Notes: generated by a model from the letters alone, not told the origin. 64,000 nt of DNA from Rhodopirellula sp. (GCA_012728855.1 JAAYEH010000380.1:20691-84690); one strand, 5' to 3'; counted from the first letter of the stretch, positions 7,797 through 21,800 are shown. Numbers and translations are program-made.

Positions 7797-10517
7797 ATGC
7801 CTCACCCTCTTGGCCGACTGATCGTTCTTGCCGCCTTCTCGGCAACGCTTGGCCTGCCGAACGCGGTTGCCCGCGGACAGACCGCCTGGTACGAGGGTTT
7901 TGAGGGATTGCAGCCGAGTTGGCGGCCGGCCGGTGGCGATGTCACTTTCCGCATCGAGCAGCACCAGCGGACGGGCGATGCCCACACCGGCGATCGCTGC
8001 GAATGGCTGCGGGTTTCCGGCGGCGCCGGTTCTCAGATTCTTTTCCGGCACGATGTCGGGAAGCCGCGCGTGATCGATGAACTGATGCCGACCCTCTGGT
8101 TGAAGTCGGATCGGCCGGGGATGCAATTGATCGCCCGCGTAACGCTGCCTCGCACCGCCGACCCGCGGACCAATCAGGCGATTTCCGTGCTCGTTCACGG
8201 CGCGAGTTACACAACTCCCGGTCGCTGGCAGCAACTGAGGATCGACAGTTTCCCCCAACAACTCGCCCGGCAGACGTGGGCATTGCGGACCGAACTTGGG
8301 CCCAGCGTGGATCCGCGAGAGGCGTTTGTCAGCGAAGTCGTGCTCAATGTGTATGGCGGACCCGGCTCGACGAACGTATGGATCGACGATCTCGACGTAA
8401 CGGGTTATGTCGGTCCGCCCACGAACGCGTCGCCGCCTGCAAACCGCATGACCGGCGGTGCGGAAGCGGCGACGCCATCGCCGGCCTACGCGCGGCCGGC
8501 GCCGGAACTCGTGGAGCCTCCGCCGAGCAACCGAATCAAAATGGCAGGCTCGGTACTGCTGATCGATGGACGACCGCTCTTCCCCAGAGCGATCGAATAT
8601 CGTGGTGAGCCGTTGGGGCGGCTTCGTGCCCTGGGATTCAACACGGCCTGGCTTGGGGAACCGCCGACGGTGGAAATGCTCGAGGAGGCGCGGCGGATCG
8701 GCCTCTGGCTGATTTGTCCCCCGCCCGTGCAGGTTTCTTCGCCGCCCGGCGATGCGCTGGCGGGGCCGATGCCGAAAATCGGACCCCTGTACGACTGTGT
8801 GCTCGCCTGGGATTTGGGACGGGGCGTTTCCGCGGATCAGTTTGAGTCGACGCAACGCCGGGCGGAGCAAGTGCGGGCAGCGGATAGCCAGAGCGGCCGG
8901 CCGCTGGTTTGCCAACCGGTCGACGGGCTGCGCGGCTACAGTCGGCCGGCGGACGTGCTGCTCATCGGGCGCTCGCCTTTGGGAACGAGTCTGGAATTGG
9001 CCGACTACGGCACCTGGATTCGCGAGCGACCCCGTGTCGCGCGGCCCGGCACCACGGTATGGACAACCATCCAGACCCAGCCGTGCGAGGCGCTCCGCCG
9101 TCAATGGGTCGGCTTTGGATGTGATGGGCCGCCGCCGGCGACGTTCGCGGCCGAACAGATCCGGCTACTCACCTACACATCGATGACCGCGGGCAGCCGG
9201 GGCTTCCTCTTCGAGTCGGCATCTTCTCTGGCGGAATCCGACGAGGATACCCGCATCCGCGCCATGTCGCTGGAACTGCTCAACCTGGAACTCGACCTGA
9301 TCGAGCCGTTTCTCGCCGGGGGGAGTTTCGTCAGCGCGATTCCCGCCAGCGAACCGGGTGTGGTGGGGGCCATCCTACAGACCGATCGGGCGCGAATCCT
9401 GGTGCCTGTCTGGTCCGCGCCCGGCGCGCAGTTCGTTTCCGGACAATCCGCCGGCAACGGGGTTACCTTCGTGGTGCCCGGCGTGCCGGAATCGAATGAC
9501 GCGTACCATGTTTTGCCGGGCGGATTGCGTCCGCTCAAAGACCGGCGGGTGAGCGGGGGAACACGCGTGACGCTGGACGAGTTTTCTCTCACCGCGCTGG
9601 TGTTGCTCACTCAGGACGCCCTGGTTTACCAGAGCCTGTCCCAGCGAGCCGAACTCATCGGGGCGAGAGCCGCTCAGTTGGCCCGGGAACTCGCCGGCGC
9701 CAAGCTGCAGCAGGTCGAACGGATCGAGGGGCAACTGGCCGCTGAAATCGGCCGAGCGGCGGCGGAGGATCGCTGGTTGTCCGATGCCCGCCAAACCCTC
9801 CAGTCGTGTGCCGGCGCGGCGGCAAGCCGAGATTACCGGACAGCGTATCTCGGCGCCGAACGCGCCATGCGACCACTGCGACTCCTCGAACGCCAACGAT
9901 GGCAGGCGGCCATCGCCGGATTGAGCCGTCCGGTGGCCAGCCCGTTGGCGGTCTGCTTCGCTACGTTGCCTTGCCACGGGAGGTTGCTCAAGCGGATCGG
10001 CCAGTCGAGCCTCGGAGAAGACCGGCTCACCGGCGGAGACTTCGAGGAGTTGGGCCGCACGCTCCAGTCGGGCTGGCGCCACTTCCAGCATCCCACCGCG
10101 GGGATTACCACCGAAGCCGGCCTCGCTCCCGCCGCGGCGCATGACGGCCAATACGGATTGCGTCTGTCGGCGCTTCCCGCGGATCCCAATCGCGCTGCGG
10201 TGCTGGCGGAATCACCGCCCGTGTGGATTACCAGTCCCGAGGTGCCGGTGCGTCAAGGTGAACTCCTCTCGATTCAGGGATGGGTGCAGATACCGTCGCC
10301 GATCACCGGCAGCGTCGACGGCTTGCTGATCGCCGATTCCTACACCGGCGAGACGCTGGCGGAGCGGATCGGGGAAACCACCGGCTGGCAGCCGTTCACG
10401 CTTTATCGGGTCGCTCCGGAATCGGGGACGTTGACGGTGAGCTTTGCCCTCTCGGGGTTTGGCGAGGTGTGGCTCGACGACATTCGGATTTGCCCGATCG
10501 AAAACCGGCAGCCCTGA
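7797..10517 (+). CDS. large secreted protein, possibly carbohydrate-active
   Basis: A 906-residue protein with a Sec signal peptide (LIVLAAFSATLGLPNAVA). ATG 7797 marks its start; the open frame runs further back to 7518 without a signal. Residues about 25-200 look like a beta-sandwich ending in VWIDDLDVTGYV. Residues about 255-560 begin GSVLLIDGRPLFPRAIEY, resembling the entry to a glycosidase-like TIM barrel. A helical region near 620-700 follows. The C-terminus is a second beta-sandwich ending GEVWLDDIRI, typical of carbohydrate-binding modules. No catalytic residues assigned. Confidence 0.7.
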   Translation: MPHPLGRLIVLAAFSATLGLPNAVARGQTAWYEGFEGLQPSWRPAGGDVTFRIEQHQRTGDAHTGDRCEWLRVSGGAGSQILFRHDVGKPRVIDELMPTLWLKSDRPGMQLIARVTLPRTADPRTNQAISVLVHGASYTTPGRWQQLRIDSFPQQLARQTWALRTELGPSVDPREAFVSEVVLNVYGGPGSTNVWIDDLDVTGYVGPPTNASPPANRMTGGAEAATPSPAYARPAPELVEPPPSNRIKMAGSVLLIDGRPLFPRAIEYRGEPLGRLRALGFNTAWLGEPPTVEMLEEARRIGLWLICPPPVQVSSPPGDALAGPMPKIGPLYDCVLAWDLGRGVSADQFESTQRRAEQVRAADSQSGRPLVCQPVDGLRGYSRPADVLLIGRSPLGTSLELADYGTWIRERPRVARPGTTVWTTIQTQPCEALRRQWVGFGCDGPPPATFAAEQIRLLTYTSMTAGSRGFLFESASSLAESDEDTRIRAMSLELLNLELDLIEPFLAGGSFVSAIPASEPGVVGAILQTDRARILVPVWSAPGAQFVSGQSAGNGVTFVVPGVPESNDAYHVLPGGLRPLKDRRVSGGTRVTLDEFSLTALVLLTQDALVYQSLSQRAELIGARAAQLARELAGAKLQQVERIEGQLAAEIGRAAAEDRWLSDARQTLQSCAGAAASRDYRTAYLGAERAMRPLRLLERQRWQAAIAGLSRPVASPLAVCFATLPCHGRLLKRIGQSSLGEDRLTGGDFEELGRTLQSGWRHFQHPTAGITTEAGLAPAAAHDGQYGLRLSALPADPNRAAVLAESPPVWITSPEVPVRQGELLSIQGWVQIPSPITGSVDGLLIADSYTGETLAERIGETTGWQPFTLYRVAPESGTLTVSFALSGFGEVWLDDIRICPIENRQP

Positions 10518-10828
10518 AAACACCGCAGCCGACATGGCGCCGACGTTCTTTCCGCACCGAATCGCTTGCAACGCCGCGGAGCGGCTGGAGTATCTGGCCA
10601 CAACGTCTCCGCTCTATGCGCGGTGGTTTACAGGAATAAGGGAGTTATGGCCTTCCGTCGATCGCTGATAGCTTTGGTACGTCTAACGAGGTATAATCGC
10701 GGGAGAGCCGTTGCCTGCCGTGAAGCCTGTACTATCTGGCTTCCGAGCAGGCAACTGTTTGGGTCGAGACGGATTCCAGGGCACATTCTCGAAGGCCAGG
10801 CCGGCCCTCCGTGGTTGAGGAGGTACTT
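10518..10828 (+). promoter_or_regulatory. hicBA leader with possible promoter
   Basis: This 311-nt gap has no convincing gene; a short frame beginning ATG 10647 after AAGGGAG overlaps hicB out of frame and is probably spurious. A perfect TATAAT lies at 10692-10697, but no good -35 hexamer is seen at 16-18 nt (TTGGTA at 10674 is too close). If used, transcription would start about 125 nt before hicB. GAGGAGG at 10817-10823 is the hicB ribosome binding site. Confidence 0.35.
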
Positions 10829-11038
10829 ATGCGATCATTCACTGCGGTTATCGAACGATGTTCTGAAACTGGACTTTATGTTGGCTACGTTCCCGGCTTT
10901 GCCGGCGCCCATTCCCAGGGTGCCACACTCGACGAACTGAATGACAATCTCAAGGACGTGATCGGTATGCTGTTAGAAGATGGGGAGCCCCAGGTCGAAT
11001 CGCAGTTCGTGGGTACGCAGACCTTGCAGGTGACTTGA
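10829..11038 (+). CDS. hicB: HicB-family antitoxin
   Basis: A 69-residue protein of the HicB antitoxin fold: FTAVIERCSETGLYVGYVPG followed by a GATLDELNDNLKD helix and acidic tail. ATG 10829 follows GAGGAGG with 5-nt spacing, which fixes the start. It is short, with no C-terminal DNA-binding extension, so autoregulation would need another factor or the complex itself. Its stop lies 2 nt before the ATG of hicA, so the pair is translationally coupled, antitoxin first. Confidence 0.9.
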   Translation: MRSFTAVIERCSETGLYVGYVPGFAGAHSQGATLDELNDNLKDVIGMLLEDGEPQVESQFVGTQTLQVT

Positions 11039-11040
11039 CT

Positions 11041-11268
11041 ATGTCGAAAGTTCCCGTTCTCAAGCCTCAAGAGGTAGCGGCGCGCTTGGAGAAACTGGGG
11101 TTCATTGAAGTCCGGCAACGTGGCTCGCACAAGCAGTTTCGGCACTTCGACGGGCGCTGCACAACCGTGCCATTTCATAAAGGGCGAGACATCTCCCCCA
11201 TTCTCTTGCGGCAGATAGCTCGCGATATCGGGATGACTGCACAGGAGCTTGCGGGGTTGGCCCCATGA
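11041..11268 (+). CDS. hicA: HicA-family mRNA interferase toxin
   Basis: A 75-residue double-stranded-RNA-binding-fold toxin of the HicA/YcfA family. The motif RQRGSHKQFRH carries the catalytic histidine; TTVPFHKGRDISPILLRQI is the conserved second half. It is predicted to cleave mRNA in a translation-independent way until neutralised by HicB. ATG 11041 is used; a TTG at 11035 inside the hicB stop region is an alternative in the same frame. Confidence 0.92.
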   Translation: MSKVPVLKPQEVAARLEKLGFIEVRQRGSHKQFRHFDGRCTTVPFHKGRDISPILLRQIARDIGMTAQELAGLAP

Positions 11269-11309
11269 ACCGGCCGAACCAGTCGCTCAATCCGCTGAAG
11301 GAGATCATC

Positions 11310-12353
11310 ATGTCTGGAGCAGACAGCTCACGAACCACGCGCCGCGGTCTGTTGAAAGCCGCATCGAGCGCCGGGCTGGGCCTCGGTGCCTTGCTGGCCG
11401 GCTGCAACGCTTCCCCCTCCACCAACCCGTCCGGGAGGCCGCGACTCCGTGCCGCTTTTTCCAACGCCGGCTTGCAGGGAACCTGGAACAAACTCGGCTA
11501 CGACGCGGCCATGCTCTGGGGTGATTTGCTCGGCGTCGAAGTGGTGTGGTTCGACGGCGAGTTCGACGGGCAGAAGCAACGCGAAAAGATCGAGTTGATT
11601 GTCGACGACGACTGGGACTTCTGCGCATTCCAGCCCCATCAGACCGGCATTCTCGAGGAGCCCGTCAAGCGACTCAAGCAGCGGGGCATCCCGGTGATTT
11701 CGATGGACACTCTGCTGGTCGAACGACCGCGGCTGCGCGAGGCGGGCGTGTGGATCGAGATCGCCCCGGATCAGATCGCCATGGCCGAGGCGAGCACCCG
11801 CTACCTCATGGAAAAGATCGGTGGCAAAGGCAAAGTGATCCACATCGGCGGCGAGAGCGGCCACAGCGGCGCCCAGGACCGCGCGCGTGGATTCAACCAG
11901 GTTCTGGCCAAGTATCCCGAGGTCGAGGTGGTTGGGCAAGGAGTGCGGTGGTGCAACTGGAAGACGGAGATCGCCAGGAACACGTTTGAAACGCTGCTGC
12001 AGGAGAGCCAAGAGCCGATAGCCGGGGCGTTTTTCCACAACGACGACATGGCCTTGGCCTGCACTCCCGCGCTGGCCGGCACACGGCACGAGAAGATGGT
12101 CGTGACCGGGGTGGACGGACAGAAGGCGGGCCTGGCGGCCGTTCGCGACGGCCAACTGGCCGCGACGTCGGTCAACCCGACCTGCATGATCCACGGCTAC
12201 TCGCTGATCATCGGCCAGTTCATTGTCCGAAACAAGGAACCGATCGACGACGTTCCGCAACAGATTATCCTGCCCAGCCCGTTGGTCTCGCGGGAGTCGG
12301 GCAATCTCGACGCCATGCTTTTCTTGTCGGACCCCAGACACTGCCTGGTGTAG
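11310..12353 (+). CDS. ABC sugar-type substrate-binding lipoprotein
   Basis: A 347-residue periplasmic-binding protein of the ribose/galactose type (peripla_BP_4-like). It begins with a Tat-like leader (TTRRGLLKAASSAG) ending in a lipobox LLAGC, so it is probably a lipoprotein. ATG 11310 has AAGGAG at ideal spacing; an earlier in-frame ATG at 11265 has none. Later landmarks are IGGESGHSGAQDRARGF and AFFHNDDMALACTPAL, the ligand-gating loops of this family. It is 4 nt upstream of the ATPase gene. The ligand, probably a monosaccharide or sugar acid, is unknown. Confidence 0.88.
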   Translation: MSGADSSRTTRRGLLKAASSAGLGLGALLAGCNASPSTNPSGRPRLRAAFSNAGLQGTWNKLGYDAAMLWGDLLGVEVVWFDGEFDGQKQREKIELIVDDDWDFCAFQPHQTGILEEPVKRLKQRGIPVISMDTLLVERPRLREAGVWIEIAPDQIAMAEASTRYLMEKIGGKGKVIHIGGESGHSGAQDRARGFNQVLAKYPEVEVVGQGVRWCNWKTEIARNTFETLLQESQEPIAGAFFHNDDMALACTPALAGTRHEKMVVTGVDGQKAGLAAVRDGQLAATSVNPTCMIHGYSLIIGQFIVRNKEPIDDVPQQIILPSPLVSRESGNLDAMLFLSDPRHCLV

Positions 12354-12357
12354 AACG

Positions 12358-13863
12358 ATGCCTGCCGCCACGGAAACGCCGCTGTTGGAGTGCCGCTCGG
12401 TCGGCAAGCGGTACGGAGGCGTCGTTGCCTTGCAGGAGGTGGATTTTACGCTGCAAGCCGGCGAAGTTCACGGCGTGGTCGGCGGCAACGGCGCCGGCAA
12501 GAGCACGCTGATGAAGATCCTCGCCGGGGCCGTCGCCGAGTACGACGGAACCGTGCTGGTGGCCGGACGGCCCGTCGCCCTCAGCGCACCTCAGGCGGCC
12601 ATGGCCGAGGGGATCGCCATGGTTTATCAGGAATTGTCGGGCGTCGGGCAGTTGAGCGTGGCGGAGAACCTTTTCCTCGGCCGGCAGCCGACGACGCGCT
12701 GTGGCCGGGTCGATTGGATGGGCATCCGCCGCAAGGCGCGCGCGTGGTTGGCGGAATTGGAAATCGACGTCGACATCCGGCGGCGTTTGGACAGCTACCC
12801 ACTGGTGGTTCGGCAGATGGTCGAGATCGCCCGCGGAGTCCACAGTGGCGCGCGTGTTCTGATCCTCGACGAGCCGACCAGCGCGCTAAGCCCGCCGGAA
12901 ACCCGGCGATTGTTCGAGTTGGTCCGGCGGCTGCGCAGTCGCGGCGTGGCCATCGTCTTTGTCAGCCATTTCATCGAGGACGTGCTGGAGATCTGCGACC
13001 GGGTGACCGTCCTGAGAGACGGCCGGCTCGTTGAGACCGCGCCGGTAGCCTGTCTCGGCAAACACGACGTTATCGAGAAGATCCTCGGCCACCGGCGGGA
13101 GGCGACGGAAAGGGGTTACGAGGCGGGCGTTCGGCTCGGCGCTGGGCGGAGCGAACCGCCGGTGCTTGTAGCGGAAGGGGTGTCGCTCTCCGGCAGCTTT
13201 TCGGAGATCAGCCTGGAAGTCTCGCCGGGCGAGTGCCTGGGACTGTACGGTTTTGTCGGCGCCGGACACCAGGAGCTGGTTCAGACGCTCGCCCAAGCGC
13301 GGCGAGCAACCTCGGGCTGCGTCCGACTCGGCGGAGTGTCTTTGCCGCCCGGCGACACCCATACGGCCGTTCGTCGCGGGGTCGTGCTGGTCGCCGCGGA
13401 CCGTGCCCGCAGCTTGTTCATCAAAGGCGAGATCTACAAGAACGTCACCTTGGCCCATCTCCGCCAGGTAACCGGACGGTGGCTGACGCGGCGGCGCGAG
13501 CTGGCCGCCACGCAGCCTGTGCTTGACCGGGTAGGCTGTCGGCCGCCCAATCCGCTGCTGCCGGTCGGCAGCCTTTCCGGTGGAAATCAGCAGAAAGTGG
13601 TCATGGCCAAGTGGCTGCTGGGCGATGTCCGCGTATTGTTGCTGGAAGAGCCGACGCGGGGGATGGACGTGGCGGCCAAGGAAGAGGTGATGGGGTTGGT
13701 GGCCGAGTTGACCGCGCAAGGGACGGCCGTGGTGCTGGCATCCACCGAACCGGAGATGATCTTGGCGCATGCGGACCGGATCCTGGTGATGAGTCGGGGC
13801 CGAATTACCCGCGAGTTTGTCGATGCTGACGTCGACAAATCGGCGCTGATGCGGTCCGCCTGA
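12358..13863 (+). CDS. sugar ABC transporter double ATPase (RbsA/MglA type)
   Basis: A 501-residue protein with two ABC cassettes in tandem. The first has Walker A GGNGAGKST and Walker B VLILDEPTSAL. The second has the degenerate Walker A typical of RbsA (LYGFVGAGHQEL), signature LSGGNQQKV and LLLEEPTRGMDV. ATG 12358 follows the binding-protein stop by 4 nt. These ATPases need an RbsC-type permease, yet none follows: a terminator-like hairpin and a MgtC/DUF4010 gene come next. The permease must lie elsewhere, or the system is incomplete. Confidence 0.93.
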   Translation: MPAATETPLLECRSVGKRYGGVVALQEVDFTLQAGEVHGVVGGNGAGKSTLMKILAGAVAEYDGTVLVAGRPVALSAPQAAMAEGIAMVYQELSGVGQLSVAENLFLGRQPTTRCGRVDWMGIRRKARAWLAELEIDVDIRRRLDSYPLVVRQMVEIARGVHSGARVLILDEPTSALSPPETRRLFELVRRLRSRGVAIVFVSHFIEDVLEICDRVTVLRDGRLVETAPVACLGKHDVIEKILGHRREATERGYEAGVRLGAGRSEPPVLVAEGVSLSGSFSEISLEVSPGECLGLYGFVGAGHQELVQTLAQARRATSGCVRLGGVSLPPGDTHTAVRRGVVLVAADRARSLFIKGEIYKNVTLAHLRQVTGRWLTRRRELAATQPVLDRVGCRPPNPLLPVGSLSGGNQQKVVMAKWLLGDVRVLLLEEPTRGMDVAAKEEVMGLVAELTAQGTAVVLASTEPEMILAHADRILVMSRGRITREFVDADVDKSALMRSA

Positions 13864-13966
13864 GGAAAACCCGGGCAAGCAAAGCGAAGCGAGGGCGTCT
13901 GTCCCCGCTTTGCCGGAGCTTCCAACACTCCGATTCACGAAGAACCACGACAATCGTCGCAACCAG

Positions 13967-13999
13967 CAGCCCGGCTGCTCAGAGCAGCCGGGCTGTTTG
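13967..13999 (+). terminator. rho-independent-like terminator after ABC ATPase gene
   Basis: A perfect 13-bp inverted repeat (arms 13967-13979 and 13983-13995, 3-nt loop, GC-rich AGCCCGGCTG core) followed by TTTGA. The poor T-run is usual for GC-rich genomes. It separates the two-gene ABC unit from the next gene. Confidence 0.75.
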
Positions 14000-14100
14000 A
14001 CGAACCATCAACCACACAAGCTATAGTTGATACGGAAAGCCCCGTCGCGAGCCCGGACGCTGCAACGGCGCCCCCCCCGACTGCTAAAGGAGCGGATCCA

Positions 14101-15348
14101 TTGCCCGAAGTCTCTGTCGCGTTTCAGCAAATCGGCATGTCGCTGCTGCTCGGCCTGCTGGTCGGACTTCAACGAGAGCGAACCGAGACCGGCATGCCGG
14201 GGGTACGAACGTTTCCCATGATTACCTTGCTGGGCGCCGTCTGTGCCATGCTCGGGCGGGAGTTCGGCACTTGGGTCATACCGGCTGGTCTGCTGGCGGT
14301 TGTGGCGACAATGAGCTTCCCGAGCCTCGTGAGGATCCGCAGCGCCGAGCCGGATCCAGGCACGACGACCCACATCGCCGCCTTGTTGATGTACGCCGTC
14401 GGCGCGCTGTTGGTCGTAGCCCCGATGTCTCTGGCGATCGTGGTCGCAGGCTGTGTGGCGGTGTTGCTCCAGTTCAAACTGGAATTGCACAGCATCGCTC
14501 ACAAGCTGGGCGACGGCGATTTGCGCGCGATCATGCAGTTCGTGCTGATTACGTGCATTATTCTGCCGGTCCTGCCCAACCAAACCTATGGGCCGCTCGG
14601 CGCATTCAATCCCTATGAGACATGGTTGATGGTCGTGCTGATTGTCGGCATGAGTCTCGGGGGATACATCGCCTACCGCTTCCTCGGCCGCGGCGCCGGC
14701 ATCCTGCTGGGCGGAACTCTGGGAGGCGCGATTTCCAGTACGGCGACGACGGTCAGCTACGCGCGACAAGCCCGCACCGGTCCGATCAGTACCCAGGCAG
14801 CGACAATCGTCATTTTGATCGCATCGACGGTCGTGTTCGTTCGCGTGCTGGTGGAAATCGCCGTTGTCGCGCCGCGTTTCCTGGCGACGGCGGCCTTTCC
14901 GGTAATGATTCTCATGCTGCTGACCTTGATTCCGGCATTGGTGTCCTGGCTTCGCGTCCGCAAGACACCCGCGGAAATGCCCGAGCAGGGCAATCCCACC
15001 CAACTCAAATCGGCAATCTTCTTCGCCGGGATGTATGCCGCGGTCGTCCTGGCGCTGGCCGCGGCACGGGAGTATCTTGGCAACGAGGCGCTCTACGCGG
15101 TCGCGGTGCTCTCCGGCCTCACCGACATGGACGCCATCACGCTCTCCACCGCGCGCATCGCGCAGAACAACCCCCAGTTCGCGGTGGAAGACGGATGGCG
15201 ACTGATCGTCATCGGCGCGATGGCCAATCTGGTCTTCAAGGCGGGAATCGCCGGCCTGTTGGGCCGGTGGCGACTGCTGGCGCATGTCGCCGTCCTGTTC
15301 TCGATTCCGCTGGCCGGCGGGGCGATGCTTTTGATCTTCTGGCGTTGA
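14101..15348 (+). CDS. MgtC/SapB and DUF4010 domain membrane protein
   Basis: A 415-residue inner-membrane protein with about 11-12 hydrophobic helices. The N-terminal 140 residues match the MgtC/SapB family (LLLGLLVGLQRERTETGMPG, VRTFPMITLLGA). The rest matches DUF4010 (GGYIAYRFLGRGAGILLGG, LGGAISSTATTVSYA, SGLTDMDAITLSTARI). The start is a TTG at 14101 preceded by AAGGAG at 8-nt spacing; the next ATG (14137) has no such site and lies inside the first helix. The cargo of this family is not established. Confidence 0.88.
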   Translation: MPEVSVAFQQIGMSLLLGLLVGLQRERTETGMPGVRTFPMITLLGAVCAMLGREFGTWVIPAGLLAVVATMSFPSLVRIRSAEPDPGTTTHIAALLMYAVGALLVVAPMSLAIVVAGCVAVLLQFKLELHSIAHKLGDGDLRAIMQFVLITCIILPVLPNQTYGPLGAFNPYETWLMVVLIVGMSLGGYIAYRFLGRGAGILLGGTLGGAISSTATTVSYARQARTGPISTQAATIVILIASTVVFVRVLVEIAVVAPRFLATAAFPVMILMLLTLIPALVSWLRVRKTPAEMPEQGNPTQLKSAIFFAGMYAAVVLALAAAREYLGNEALYAVAVLSGLTDMDAITLSTARIAQNNPQFAVEDGWRLIVIGAMANLVFKAGIAGLLGRWRLLAHVAVLFSIPLAGGAMLLIFWR

Positions 15349-15450
15349 AGGCTGCTGAAGAATTGGGACAGCGAGGCTATGCCGGATTCGGTCGCGTGAC
15401 CCGGGGGACGGGTACTCGGATCTCCCGGCAATCGATAAACTTAAAGAGTC

Positions 15451-18654
<3,204 letters not shown>

Positions 18655-18804
18655 CATCGGCGAAAGAGCAAGTGTCGAATTTACCAAGGGTGGCTGTTCC
18701 GAGGGGCCCCCCCTCTCTGGAGCGAATGGACACGCATACCTCTTCTGCGTAGTATTCGTTGGCTCAAGGTCCGTCCACTGCGGGTCATTCTTAAGAGAGG
18801 TCGA

Positions 18805-21800
18805 ATGCTCATTCGAAGCCGTGCGACGATGCGTTCCGTTCTTCTTGCGGCGATTCTCGTCGGGCTCTTGTCGCTTCCCGGCGTGGAAGCCGCCGAATCG
18901 CCGCAGTATAACCGCGACATTCGCCCGATCCTCTCCGACAACTGCTTCGCGTGCCATGGTCCCGACACCGCCTCGCGGGCGGCGGACCTCCGGCTCGATC
19001 AACGGCAGGCGGCGATCGACTACGGGGCGATCGTTGCGGGCGATCCGGATTCGAGCGTTCTGGTGGAGCGGATCTTGGACGACGACCCCGACGACCGCAT
19101 GCCGCCGGCTCGTTCCCATAAGTCGTTGTCCGAGTCCGAAAAGCAAACGCTGATCCGTTGGATTCGGGCGGGGGCCGAGTATCAACCGCACTGGTCACTG
19201 CTGGCTGCGAAGCGACCGGAGTTGCCGGAGGTCAAGGACGAGGGTTGGGTACGGACACCGATCGACCGCTTCGTCCTCGCCCGTCTGGAGGCCGAGGGGC
19301 TCGCGCCGGCGGCGGAAGCGGACCGGCACACGCTGGTCCGCCGGGTTTCTCTGGATCTGACCGGCCTGCCGCCTGCAACGAAGCTGGTGGAGGAGTTTGT
19401 CGCCGATTCCTCACCGAAGGCTTACGAGAGACTCGTCGACACGTTGCTGCAATCGCCCGCCTGGGGCGAGCACCGCGGACGCTACTGGCTGGACTATGCC
19501 CGCTACGCCGACACGCACGGCATCCATTTCGATAACTACCGCGAGATGTGGTCGTATCGGCAGTGGGTGATCGAGGCGTTCAATCGCAACATGCCGTTCG
19601 ATCAGTTTACGATCGAGAATCTGGCCGGCGATCTGTTGCCCGAAGCCACGCTTGACCAGCGAATCGGCTCGGGGTTCCATCGTTGCAATATGACCACCAA
19701 TGAGGGTGGCATTATCGACGAGGAATACGCCGTGCTGTATGCTCGCGACCGCACGGAAACGACGTCGCAGGTCTGGCTCGGCTTGACCACCGGATGCGCG
19801 GTTTGCCACGATCACAAGTTCGATCCGATCAGTCAGCGCGAGTTTTACGAACTGTCGGCCTTTTTTAACAACAGCACGCAGCCGGTCCGCGACGGCAATG
19901 TCGCAAACACACCGCCGATCGTGATCGTTCCGCGCGAGGACGACCGCGGCCGCTACGAGGAATTGAAGACTCTCGTTGTCCAGTCACGGCAAGAGGTTGC
20001 CGCTCGCAAAGAGTCGGCCAGACCCGAGTTCGATGCCTGGCTGGCGACGGCTAAACCGGAAGTCTTCGCGCAAGGGATTTTCAAGGACGGGCTGCACTTT
20101 CACGCCCCGCTCGACTTGGGCGCCGAGCCGGTGGCCACCATCACGGTCGACGGCGAGTCGCGGCAGGTCGCGCTGGATGAATCGGCCGAGCGGCAAGCGG
20201 GGCAGGTGGCGGCCCAAGCGGTGAAAGTATCGACCCGCTCGGTGGCGGAAGTGGCCGACGCGGGCGATTGGGAAGCGGACACGCCGTTTTCGGTCGCCGC
20301 CTGGGTGTTCTTGCCGGCCAACGACAGCAGCGGCGCGATTGTAGCCCGCATGGACGACCCCAACGACTTCCGCGGCTGGGACTTCTGGGTCGAGGGTCGC
20401 CGCATCGGCACGCACATCATCCACAAGTGGAGCGACGATGCGCTGAAGGTCGTCTCTGGCGACCAAGTGCCGGCCAACCAGTGGACGCACGTCGCCTTCA
20501 GTTACGACGGGTCGAAAAAAGCCGCCGGCGTGACGATTTACATCGACGGCCAGAAGAAGGCCGTCAACGTTCAATCCGACGGCTTGAAAGGCTCGATCCG
20601 TACCGACGTGCCGCTGAAAATCGGGCAGCGGCATCGCGGCTCGGTGCTCTCCGGCGCCGCGATCCAGGATCTGCGAGTGATTCGCCGCCTGGTTCCGCCG
20701 CAGGAAGTAGCCTCGCTGGCCAGTTCGACGCGATTGGCCGCGCTGGTCGCCAAACCGGCGGACGCGCGAACCGAAGCGGAGAAGAACGAACTGTACGATT
20801 GGTGGCTGACATCGCTCGACGCCGCTTACCAAAGTGCGTCGGAAGCCCTGGCCGCGCTGGAGCGAGAGCAGAGGGATCTGGAAGCCCGCGGCACGATCGC
20901 CCACGTGATGGAAGAAAACAAAGAACCGGCCAAAGCCCACGTGTTGTTCCGCGGCGCGTACGACCAGCGCCGCGAGGAAGTGACGCCCGACGTGCCGGAT
21001 ATTCTTCCCACCTTTCCCCTGGATTCTCCGCGCAATCGGCTGGGGTTCGCCCGCTGGCTGCTGTTGCCGGACCATCCGCTTACGGCGCGGGTGACGGTGA
21101 ACCGATTCTGGCAGGAGGTTTTCGGGACGGGGATCGTCGAGACGAGCGGGGACTTCGGCGTCGCCGGCCAGATGCCGTCGCACGCGGAGTTGCTCGACTG
21201 GTTGGCGGTGGAATTCCGCGAGTCAGGCTGGGATGTCAAAGCGATTTTCAAGCAGATCGTTTCTTCCGCCGCCTACCGCCAGTCGGCGGCCGTGACGCCC
21301 GAGAAACTCGAGAAGGATCCGGGCAATCGGCTGCTCAGCCGCGGGCCTCGGTTCCGTATGGACGCCGAAATGGTCCGCGACTACGCGCTGGCGGCCGGTG
21401 ACTTGCTCGTCCGCAAGATCGGCGGGCCGAGTGTGAAGCCGTATCAGCCGCCGGGGGTTTGGGAAGCGATCGCGATGAACGTGAGCAACACCCGCAGTTA
21501 CGAGCAGGGGACCGGCGATGATCTTTATCGCCGCAGTCTTTATACGTTCTGGAAGCGGCAGGCCCCGCCGGCCTCGATGGAGGTGTTCAACGCGCCGGCG
21601 CGCGAGTTCTGCATGGTCCGCCGCGAGCGGACCAACACGCCGCTGCAGGCCCTGGTCACGCTCAACGATCCGCAGTTCGTCGAGGCCGCCCGCCATCTCA
21701 GTGAATCGGCGATTCTCGAAGGGGGCGAGGGATTCGAAGGGCGACTGCACGTGGTCGGCCTGCGTCTGTTGGCCCGCGATTTTCGCCCGGAGGAAGTGGA

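Noticed and set aside
10647..10940. Short plus-strand frame with AAGGGAG overlapping hicB
   Set aside because: It runs through hicB in another phase and has no recognisable fold; hicB has the far better ribosome binding site.
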